From Gammaproteobacteria bacterium (GTDB lineage: Bacteria; Pseudomonadota; Gammaproteobacteria; Steroidobacterales; JACDCP01), in contig JACDCP010000029.1 of assembly GCA_013817465.1 (NCBI GenBank), forward strand, positions 1 through 11,072: a DNA stretch of 11,072 nt. The letters run 5' to 3'. Below are positions 5,456 through 11,072 of the stretch, piece after piece. Position 1 is the stretch's first letter; every line of letters begins with the position of its first letter. The position numbers and the translations under genes are program-made. The notes beneath the pieces were generated by a model. The model was not told the origin of the DNA and did no database searches. It saw only the letters and a list, made by a program, of their open reading frames with translations.

Positions 5456-7834
5456 TTAATCTCTTATTCTGGCTTCCAGTTCCTCGCCCAGCCGTGTCAC
5501 GACCGCCTGCACCACGGCGTCGGCGTCCTCGACCGTTAGGGTGCGCGAAGAGTCCTGTAAAATCAAGCTTAAAGCGATACTTTTTAGTCCGGAATCTATA
5601 CCAGCGCCGCGATAGACATCGAAGACCTCCACTGACTGAAGGAGCTCGCCGGCGGCGCGCCGCGCCACCTCTCGCAGCTTGGCGAATGGAACCGCCTCGG
5701 GTACGACCAGCGCGAGATCCCGGCGAATGGCCGGAAAGCGGGAGATGCTTGCAAATACCGGCACTCGGCCGGCTGTTGCCGCCTCGAAGTCGAATTCGAA
5801 GAGCAGCGGGGGAAAAGTCAGCGCGAGCTGGCGTGCGATTTCCGGGTGCAGCTCGCCCAGCCAGCCAACGACGCTTCCATCGCGCAGGATGTGCGCCGAT
5901 TGCCCGGGACGCAGGATCGGATGCGCGGCCGTTTCGAAACGAAAGGCGTCGAAACGGCCCGACAGGCGCAGCACAGCTTCCACATCGGATTTCACATCGT
6001 AGACATCCGCCGCCTCGCCTTTCAGGCTCCATTGCTCCGGCGCGGGACTGCCGATCACGAGGCCGGCACAGACTTTTTGCTCGAGGACGTCAGGCCCCTG
6101 CGCGAGGAATCGGACACCGATCTCGAAAATTCGCAACCGCTCCTGCTGGCGATTGAGATTTTCGCGGGCGACGGCCACCAGACCGGGCCAGAGCGAAACG
6201 CGCATCACCGACATCTCGCTCGAAATCGGATTAGCCAGTTCTACCGCCTCCGTCCCGGGCGCCAGCAATGACTGAAGCGCGGGGTCGACAAAACTGTAGG
6301 TGATGGTTTCCTGATAGCCGCGGTCGACGAGCAGAAGCTTCATACGCGCGGTGTCCACACGGGCCTCGTCGTGCGCGGCGAATTGCTGCGGAATCTGCGC
6401 ATCGGTTTCCGGCACCTGATCGTAACCATGAATGCGCGCGATTTCCTCGACGAGGTCCTCCGCGATCGCCACGTCGAAACGGAATGAAGGCGGCGTGACC
6501 TGCCAGCCCTGCCCGGTCGCTGCGACGCGCATTCCCAGGCGGCGCAGGATGTCGCCTACGCGGTCGTCAGCGATACGCAGCCCGAGCAGCCGCTCGAGGC
6601 GCTCGCGGCGCAAGCTCACTGCAGCGCGTTGCGGCAGCCCGCTCGACGCGCAGATTTCCGTCAACGGGCCCGGCGTTCCGCCGGCCATGTCGAGCAACAA
6701 GCCGGTCGCCCGTTCCATGGCGCGCGCCTGCATCTCGTAGTCAACGCCCCGCTCGAAGCGCTGCGATGCGTCGGTGGTGAGGCCGTAACGCCGCGCTCGT
6801 GCCGCGATAGCCGCCGGTGCGAAAAATGCGCTCTCGAGGAAAACATCGCGGGTGGTTGCCGATACCCCAGTGACCTCGCCACCCATGATGCCGGCCATGC
6901 CGATCGCGCCCGAGCCGTCGGCAATGACCAGCACGTCGCTATCGAGCGGAACGGTCCGTCCGTCCAGCAGCTCCAGCTTCTCGCCCGGCCGCGCCAGACG
7001 CACGATGATGCGATCCTCGAGCCGTGCAAGGTCGTAGCCGTGCATCGGTTGGCCCAGCTCGAGCATGACGTAGTTCGTCACGTCAACGACCGGATGGATC
7101 GACCGGATGCCGCTGCGACGCAGCCGCTCGATCATCCAGAAGGGCGCCGCCGCAGTCCCATCGATCCCGCGAATCACGCGCCCGACAAAGCGCGGGCATG
7201 CGTTCGCGGCCTGCACCTCGACAGCAAAACGATCCTCGATGACCGCGGTGACCGGCTCCACGGGGGCCGGCGTGAGCCGCGTTCGATTGATGACAGCCAG
7301 CTCGCGTGCAACGCCGGCAACGCTCAGACAGTCGCCGCGATTCGGCGTCAGCTCGAGATCGAGCACGCTGTCGTCCAGCGTGAGCGCCTCGCGCAGGTCC
7401 ATGCCGGCGATCAGCGTTTCCGGCAACGCCAATATGCCGCTCGCGTCCTGGCTGAGGCCGAGCTCTTTCCCCGAGCAGAGCATGCCTTGCGACTCGACAC
7501 CGCGCAGGCGCGCCGCGCGTATCTGCGCGCCGTCCGGCAGACGCGCGCCAACCATGGCCAGCGGCGCAGTCATGCCGGCGTGCACATTCGGCGCGCCGCA
7601 AACGATACTGAGCCGCTCGTCAGAGCCCGCGTCAACCTGGCACACCGACAGCTTATCGGCATCGGGGTGGCGTGCGACGCCGAGTACCTTGCCGACGATG
7701 ACACCGGAAAATTCAGGCGCCGCAGGCTCTGTGCCTCCGACTTCGAGCCCAGCCAGCGTGAGCTGCGAGGCAACTGTGCGCGCGTCCGGCAGCGGATCGA
7801 CCCACTCGCGCAACCAGGCGATGCTGACTTTCAC
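5456..7834 (-). CDS. pheT: Phenylalanyl-tRNA synthetase subunit beta
   Basis: A 792-residue subunit of the (alpha-beta)2 enzyme that charges tRNA-Phe; the beta subunit binds tRNA and edits mischarged tyrosine. Visible order: N-terminal MKVSIAWLREWVD, an EMAP-like tRNA-binding domain (about 40-150, with GVIVGKVLGVARHPDADKL), the B3/B4 editing region (about 210-390), the B5 domain (about 400-475), the catalytic-like core, and the C-terminal anticodon-binding FDX-ACB domain from about 698 (SRFPAIRRDLALVVPE ... FDVYRGAGI). The length is close to E. coli (795). The start is GTG 7834; no Shine-Dalgarno sequence stands at the usual distance. The 151-bp gap from pheS is filled by a folded repeat, whereas these genes are usually only a few bases apart. 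Confidence 0.98.
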   Translation of the reverse strand: MKVSIAWLREWVDPLPDARTVASQLTLAGLEVGGTEPAAPEFSGVIVGKVLGVARHPDADKLSVCQVDAGSDERLSIVCGAPNVHAGMTAPLAMVGARLPDGAQIRAARLRGVESQGMLCSGKELGLSQDASGILALPETLIAGMDLREALTLDDSVLDLELTPNRGDCLSVAGVARELAVINRTRLTPAPVEPVTAVIEDRFAVEVQAANACPRFVGRVIRGIDGTAAAPFWMIERLRRSGIRSIHPVVDVTNYVMLELGQPMHGYDLARLEDRIIVRLARPGEKLELLDGRTVPLDSDVLVIADGSGAIGMAGIMGGEVTGVSATTRDVFLESAFFAPAAIAARARRYGLTTDASQRFERGVDYEMQARAMERATGLLLDMAGGTPGPLTEICASSGLPQRAAVSLRRERLERLLGLRIADDRVGDILRRLGMRVAATGQGWQVTPPSFRFDVAIAEDLVEEIARIHGYDQVPETDAQIPQQFAAHDEARVDTARMKLLLVDRGYQETITYSFVDPALQSLLAPGTEAVELANPISSEMSVMRVSLWPGLVAVARENLNRQQERLRIFEIGVRFLAQGPDVLEQKVCAGLVIGSPAPEQWSLKGEAADVYDVKSDVEAVLRLSGRFDAFRFETAAHPILRPGQSAHILRDGSVVGWLGELHPEIARQLALTFPPLLFEFDFEAATAGRVPVFASISRFPAIRRDLALVVPEAVPFAKLREVARRAAGELLQSVEVFDVYRGAGIDSGLKSIALSLILQDSSRTLTVEDADAVVQAVVTRLGEELEARIRD

Positions 7835-7845
7835 GACAGTTGTAA

Positions 7846-7952
7846 CGTCATTCCGGCGCGTTGCCCCGACGAAAGCCGGGGCGGAACCCGCTTAATTGAA
7901 AGACTTCTGGATTCCGGATCGATCCCGCTATGCGGCCTCGCCCGGAACGACG
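7846..7952. repeat. Folded intergenic repeat between pheS and pheT
   Basis: The ends CGTCATTCCGG (7846-7856) and CCGGAACGACG (7942-7952) are inverted copies with one mismatch. Inside lie a hairpin, GCCCCGACGAAAGCCGGGGC at 7863-7882 (8-bp stem with one mismatch and a GAAA loop), a GGATCGATCC palindrome at 7916-7925, and TTCTGGATTCCGG. This resembles the CGTCATTCC...GGAATCCAG dispersed repeats common between proteobacterial genes. No protein is coded. Confidence 0.7.
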
Positions 7953-7985
7953 GGAACGAAGGCCAAGGGTTTGCGGGAGCGCACA

Positions 7986-9002
7986 CTAGTTGAACTGTCG
8001 CAGGAACCGCAGGTCGTTCTCGAAGAACAGGCGCAAGTCGTCGATCCCATAGCGAAGCATGGCGAGCCGGTCGATACCGAGACCGAATGCATAGCCCGTG
8101 CAGCATTCCGGATCGACGCCGCAGATCCGGAGCACGTTCGGATGCACCATGCCGCAGCCCAGGATTTCGAGCCAGCCGGTTCGCGAGCACACGCGACAAC
8201 CAGCACCGTTGCAGATTACGCACTGCATGTCGACTTCCGCCGAAGGTTCCGTGAACGGAAAATAAGACGGCCTGAAACGCAGATCGAGCTCGCGCTCGAA
8301 GAACGCCTGCAGGAAACCGTGCAGCACCGCCTTCAGATTTGCAAAACTGATATCCGTGTCGACGGCGAGCGCCTCGAGCTGATGGAACATCGGCGTATGC
8401 GTGACGTCCGAGTCTCGACGATAGACGCGCCCCGGGGCAATGACGCGCAAAGGCAGCTTGCCTTCGAGCAGGCAGCGTATCTGCACCGGCGAAGTGTGGG
8501 TACGCAGGAGCGTGCCGTTGCGCAGATAAAAGGTGTCGTGTTCTGCGCGCGCCGGATGCAGCGCCGGTATGTTCAGCGCCTCGAAGTTGTGGAACTCGTC
8601 CTCGATCTCGGGACCTTCCGCGACACTGAAGCCGGCACGCTCGAACAGCGTCCGCAAACGCTCCAGCGTGCGCGTGACGGGGTGCAACCCTCCGCTCACC
8701 TGCCCGCGTCCGGGCAGAGTCATGTCCACAGAGCGTGCGCCGAGTTGTGCTTCGACGCGCGCGCGCTCGAGCTCTGCACGGCGGCCCTCGAGCACAGATT
8801 GCAGCTCCTGCTTGACGCGATTGATGGCCTGCCCGGCAGCCGGACGCTCGCTGACCGGCAGGCTGCCCACTGCCTTGAGCTGTTCGGTGATCGCGCCTTT
8901 TTTGCCGAGCAGCCGGACGCGGACCTCGTCCAGGGACCTCAGGTCGCCGCTGGCCGCAATGTCGGAGCGGGCGCGTTCGAGAAGCTCGGTGAGATCGTGC
9001 AC
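7986..9002 (-). CDS. pheS: Phenylalanyl-tRNA synthetase subunit alpha
   Basis: The catalytic class II subunit, 338 residues from GTG 9002 (E. coli 327). It activates phenylalanine and transfers it to tRNA-Phe. An N-terminal coiled-coil arm (about 1-95) is followed by the core with GGLHPVTRT (104-112), PEIEDEFHNFEALNIPALHP, HTPMFHQLE (202-210), FRPSYFPFTEPSAEVD (243-258) and the motif 3 segment GYAFGLGIDRLAMLRYGI. Four cysteines at 261, 264, 269 and 272 (CVIC, CRVC) form a zinc-knuckle-like insertion absent from E. coli PheS but present in some bacterial PheS. The start is uncertain. GTG 9002 matches the family's N-terminus but has no Shine-Dalgarno sequence; GTG 9062 has AAGGA eight bases upstream and would add 20 residues lacking family resemblance. 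Confidence 0.96.
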   Translation of the reverse strand: MHDLTELLERARSDIAASGDLRSLDEVRVRLLGKKGAITEQLKAVGSLPVSERPAAGQAINRVKQELQSVLEGRRAELERARVEAQLGARSVDMTLPGRGQVSGGLHPVTRTLERLRTLFERAGFSVAEGPEIEDEFHNFEALNIPALHPARAEHDTFYLRNGTLLRTHTSPVQIRCLLEGKLPLRVIAPGRVYRRDSDVTHTPMFHQLEALAVDTDISFANLKAVLHGFLQAFFERELDLRFRPSYFPFTEPSAEVDMQCVICNGAGCRVCSRTGWLEILGCGMVHPNVLRICGVDPECCTGYAFGLGIDRLAMLRYGIDDLRLFFENDLRFLRQFN

Positions 9003-9116
9003 GATGTACTTTAGCCAGACGCTGCCGTTAGCAGCTCGTCGACGTTGGGCAGGCAACCGCACACCTGCGGTCCTTCGCTCAGAAACGCGTCAGACTGTCG
9101 GCCATGATGCCCGATT

Positions 9117-9479
9117 TCAGGCCTTGATGAGTTGCGCCTTCGCGGCTTCTGCAATGGCGGCGAAGCCTTCCGGATCCTCAACTGCAATATCTGCGAGCAA
9201 CTTGCGATCGAGGTCGATGTCGGCCTGCTTCAGGCCGGCAATCAACCGACTGTAGGAAAGGCCATGCATGCGCGCCGCGGCGTTGATGCGGGTAATCCAT
9301 AGTGCCCGGAACTGCCGCTTGCGCTGGCGCCGGTCGCGATAAGCATACTGCCCCGCCTTGATGACGGCCTGCTTGGCGACGCGATAGACCTTGCGGCGCG
9401 CGCCGTAATAGCCCTTCGCCTTGTCGAGCACCTTCTTGTGCCGGGCCCTGGCGACGACTCCACGTTTGACTCTGGCCAT
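9117..9479 (-). CDS. rplT: 50S ribosomal protein L20
   Basis: A 120-residue basic protein of the large subunit, needed early in 50S assembly. In E. coli it also represses its own operon by binding the rpmI leader. The start MARVKRGVVARARHKKVLDKAKGYYGARR, and the YRDRRQRKRQFRALWITRINAAAR segment (47-70) are hallmark; the length fits (E. coli 118). ATG 9479 is preceded by GGAGGAG seven bases upstream, in the 17-bp gap after rpmI. The C-terminal globular part ends in a short acidic-to-basic tail. Very secure call. Confidence 0.99.
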   Translation of the reverse strand: MARVKRGVVARARHKKVLDKAKGYYGARRKVYRVAKQAVIKAGQYAYRDRRQRKRQFRALWITRINAAARMHGLSYSRLIAGLKQADIDLDRKLLADIAVEDPEGFAAIAEAAKAQLIKA

Positions 9480-9496
9480 GTCTCAACTCCTCCCTG

Positions 9497-9694
9497 TCAT
9501 GAATACGGCAGCATGCGCCGCACGCCCTTGACGTCGCACTCGGCGACCTGCGCCGTGCCGCGCAGCTTGCGCTTACGCTTCGGGCTCTTCTTCGTCAGGA
9601 TATGGTTGAGATGAGACTGGGCGCGCTTGAAGCCGCCCTTGCCGGTACGGCGAAAACGCTTCGCCGCGCCGCGATTGCTTTTCAACTTAGGCAC
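9497..9694 (-). CDS. rpmI: 50S ribosomal protein L35
   Basis: A 65-residue very basic protein of the large ribosomal subunit. It starts as PKLKSNRGAAKRFRRTGKGGFKR after the initiator and ends RRMLPYS, both typical, and has the family's standard length (64-65). The start is GTG 9694 with GGAG six bases upstream (in AAGGAG); a longer in-frame opening to 9814 runs through the intergenic hairpins and is not L35-like. It lies 148 bp after infC and 17 bp before rplT. The GTG start and the long structured leader fit translational control of rpmI-rplT, as known for L20 in E. coli. Confidence 0.98.
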   Translation of the reverse strand: MPKLKSNRGAAKRFRRTGKGGFKRAQSHLNHILTKKSPKRKRKLRGTAQVAECDVKGVRRMLPYS

Positions 9695-9700
9695 CAAACT

Positions 9701-9705
9701 CTCCT
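9701..9705 (-). promoter_or_regulatory. Ribosome binding site of rpmI (decides the GTG start)
   Basis: AGGAG on the minus strand lies six bases before GTG 9694. It selects the short L35 reading frame over the upstream in-frame start. Its pairing with upstream leader sequence is the usual control point for L20 repression in E. coli. Confidence 0.7.
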
Positions 9706-9796
9706 TGACTGGCCCGGCCGGAACGCGCTCGACTTTGCGGCGTGCCCGATACGGGCGGATTGCCGGCCGGACAACCCGGACGGCATTCGCTTGCAT

Positions 9797-9842
9797 GGAC
9801 CGGGTGCCCGGCACCCAGTCCGAAGGCGGGTTGAAACCCGCC
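9797..9842 (-). repeat. Two adjacent hairpins directly after infC
   Basis: On the minus strand, immediately after the IF3 stop codon, GGCGGGT pairs with ACCCGCC across 9842-9825, and then a 10-bp stem with one G-T pair spans 9821-9797 (GGACTGGGTG with CACCCGGTCC). Neither is followed by a T tract, so they do not look like terminators. The GGTGCCCGG core links the second to the repeat at 4707-4756. They occupy the infC-rpmI leader. Confidence 0.7.
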
Positions 9843-10361
9843 CTACTTTCTCTTCGGGGCGATCACCATGATCATCTGCCGCCCCTCCATCTGCGGAAAC
9901 TGCTCGACACCGCCGTATTCCTGCAGATCGTTGCGCACCCGTTCGAGCAGCTTCGCGCCCAGCTCCTGGTGCGCCATCTCCCGACCCCGGAAGCGCAGTG
10001 TGACTTTCGTCTTGTCGCCGCCGCTGAGAAAGCGGATCAGGTTGCGCAGCTTGACCTGGTAGTCGCCTTCGTCCGTGCCGGGGCGGAACTTGACCTCCTT
10101 GATGTGAATCTGCTTCTGCTTCTTGCGTGCGCCCTGGGCTTTCTTGTTCTGTTCGAACAGATACTTGCCGTAGTCCATGATGCGACAGACGGGCGGCTCC
10201 GCATTCGGCGAAACCTCAACCAGATCGAGTCCCACTTCCGAGGCGAGCCCGAGCGCCGCTTCCCGCGACATCACGCCTGCCTGTTCACCGTCAACGCCGA
10301 TCACCCGCAGCTCGGGTGCATTGATGTCGTCATTGCGTCGGATCCGCTTTGTCGCCGCGAT
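9843..10361 (-). CDS. infC: Translation initiation factor IF-3 (ATC start)
   Basis: A 172-residue IF3, which binds the 30S subunit, prevents premature 50S joining and checks the start codon and initiator tRNA. The N-domain carries RRNDDINAPELRVIGVDGEQ (8-27) and LVEVSPNAEPPVCRIMDYGKY; the C-domain carries IKEVKFRPGTDEGDYQVKLRNLIRFL and LRFRGREMAHQE. A GTG at 10304 would remove 19 conserved N-terminal residues. Upstream of it the frame has no ATG, GTG or TTG before a TGA two codons ahead of ATC 10359-10361. That ATC has GGAGGA seven bases upstream, so initiation at AUC is the best reading. Rare start codons (AUU in E. coli) let IF3 repress its own translation. The thrS stop lies 19 bp upstream. 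Confidence 0.96.
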   Translation of the reverse strand: MAATKRIRRNDDINAPELRVIGVDGEQAGVMSREAALGLASEVGLDLVEVSPNAEPPVCRIMDYGKYLFEQNKKAQGARKKQKQIHIKEVKFRPGTDEGDYQVKLRNLIRFLSGGDKTKVTLRFRGREMAHQELGAKLLERVRNDLQEYGGVEQFPQMEGRQMIMVIAPKRK

Positions 10362-10368
10362 ATGTCAG

Positions 10369-10374
10369 TCCTCC
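10369..10374 (-). promoter_or_regulatory. Ribosome binding site of infC (supports the ATC start)
   Basis: GGAGGA on the minus strand, within the 19-bp thrS-infC gap, ends seven bases before ATC 10361-10359. It is the only strong Shine-Dalgarno sequence near the IF3 N-terminus. GTG 10304 has nothing comparable upstream. Confidence 0.8.
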
Positions 10375-10380
10375 AAAACG

Positions 10381-11072
10381 TCAGCGGCCGCGGCTCGCGA
10401 TCTCAGCGGCGAGGTGCCCGGCAAACGCATCCACGTGTAAGTTGCCGAGGTTCTCGCCGCTGCGCGTGCGCACGGCCACAGTTTTTGACTCGAGTTCCCG
10501 GTCGCCTGCCACGAGGAGATAGGGAACCCGCGCAATCGTGTGCTCGCGGATTTTATAGCCGATCTTCTCGTTTCTCAAGTCCGTTTCAACTCGAAACCCC
10601 TGATTTTTCAGGGTTTCACCAACTTCCCGCAGGTATTCAGCCTGGCGGTCGGTAATGCTGAGCAGGACCGCATGCACAGGGGCCAGCCAGGCCGGCAGAT
10701 TGCCGGCATAATGCTCGATCAGTATACCGATGAAACGCTCCAGTGAGCCCAGAATCGCACGGTGCAGCATGACCGGCGTGCGCCGGCTGCCATCCTCGGC
10801 TACATATTCGGCATCCAGGCGGGCAGGCATCGCGAAGTCGAGCTGCAGCGTGCCGAGCTGCCAGACGCGGCCGATGCTGTCTCTCAGCGAAAAGTCGATC
10901 TTCGGCCCGTAGAAGGCGCCCTCCCCCGGCTGCAGCTTGAAGTCGAGGCGCTTCTCCAGCAGTGCCTGTTCGAGCGCGTGTTCGGCCTTGTCCCACAACG
11001 CATCCTCACCGACGCGTTGCTCGGGCCGCGTGGACAGGCCGAGCGCGACCTCATCGAAGCCGAAATCCCGGT
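10381..11072 (-). CDS. thrS: Threonyl-tRNA synthetase, C-terminal part
   Basis: The reading frame runs off the right edge; about 229 C-terminal residues remain out of roughly 640. It begins in RDFGFDEVALGLSTRPEQR, followed by FYGPKIDFSLRDSIGRVWQLGT and the class II motif 3 region TPVMLHRAILGSLERFIGILIEH. The last 100 or so residues form the anticodon-binding domain, from about LPAWLAPVHAVLL to the TGA at 10381-10383 (with RNEKIGYKIREHTIARVPYLLVAGDRE). The enzyme charges tRNA-Thr in the cytosol. An apparent TTG start at 10998 is internal. The gene heads the thrS-infC-rpmI-rplT string; its leader and any operator lie outside the window. Confidence 0.98.
   Translation of the reverse strand, partial: RDFGFDEVALGLSTRPEQRVGEDALWDKAEHALEQALLEKRLDFKLQPGEGAFYGPKIDFSLRDSIGRVWQLGTLQLDFAMPARLDAEYVAEDGSRRTPVMLHRAILGSLERFIGILIEHYAGNLPAWLAPVHAVLLSITDRQAEYLREVGETLKNQGFRVETDLRNEKIGYKIREHTIARVPYLLVAGDRELESKTVAVRTRSGENLGNLHVDAFAGHLAAEIASRGR

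Noticed and set aside
6629..7993. Long open frame of 454 codons on the plus strand
   Set aside because: It is fully antisense to pheT, is rich in Arg, His and Ala as expected for a GC-rich shadow, and has no recognisable domain.
7896..9014. Open frame of 372 codons on the plus strand
   Set aside because: It is antisense to pheS and has no domain signal.
9627..10655. Open frame of 342 codons on the plus strand
   Set aside because: It crosses antisense to rpmI, infC and thrS and is an effect of high GC content.

Overview
The window looks like a GC-rich gammaproteobacterial chromosome. Its right two thirds carry the order thrS–infC–rpmI–rplT–pheS–pheT–ihfA–merR–tRNA-Pro, as in Pseudomonas and Xanthomonas-type genomes. 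The left end pairs a mevalonate-pathway kinase with isopentenyl diphosphate isomerase and HpnH, which fits deep-branching gammaproteobacteria such as the Steroidobacter/Nevskia/Xanthomonadales side of the class. I cannot name a genus from sequence alone.

Left arm (3-3059, plus strand): the C-terminal end of a mevalonate kinase-like GHMP kinase, a type I isopentenyl diphosphate isomerase (idi, TTG start) and the radical SAM adenosylhopane-forming enzyme HpnH are stacked with overlapping stop and start codons. They form one isoprenoid-to-hopanoid transcription unit. After hpnH comes a cluster of copies of a GGGGACATTCCTG-type repeat, including a perfect 28-bp inverted repeat. The last copy supplies the start of a predicted lipoprotein with an alpha/beta hydrolase fold.

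Middle (3060-4680): from here all genes are on the minus strand. They are a small MNT-type nucleotidyltransferase without a visible HEPN partner, a fumarylacetoacetate-hydrolase-family enzyme, and tRNA-Pro(GGG) with an encoded CCA end. The longest stretch without a gene is about 205 bp (3441-3645).

Right arm (4815-11072, minus strand): a translation and nucleoid gene string, read from right to left. It holds threonyl-tRNA synthetase (cut by the window edge), IF3, L35, L20, both phenylalanyl-tRNA synthetase subunits, IHF-alpha and a MerR-type regulator whose start lies inside ihfA. IF3 has no ATG, GTG or TTG at its true N-terminus and most likely starts at an ATC codon behind a strong Shine-Dalgarno sequence, in line with known IF3 self-regulation. 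Folded repeats sit between pheS and pheT, between infC and rpmI, and upstream of tRNA-Pro.

Most of the window is ordinary core genome, and I see no clear novel multi-gene system. The points most worth following are the repeat-derived signal peptide, the AUC-initiated infC, the repeat that separates pheS from pheT, and the joining of the mevalonate pathway to hopanoid synthesis.
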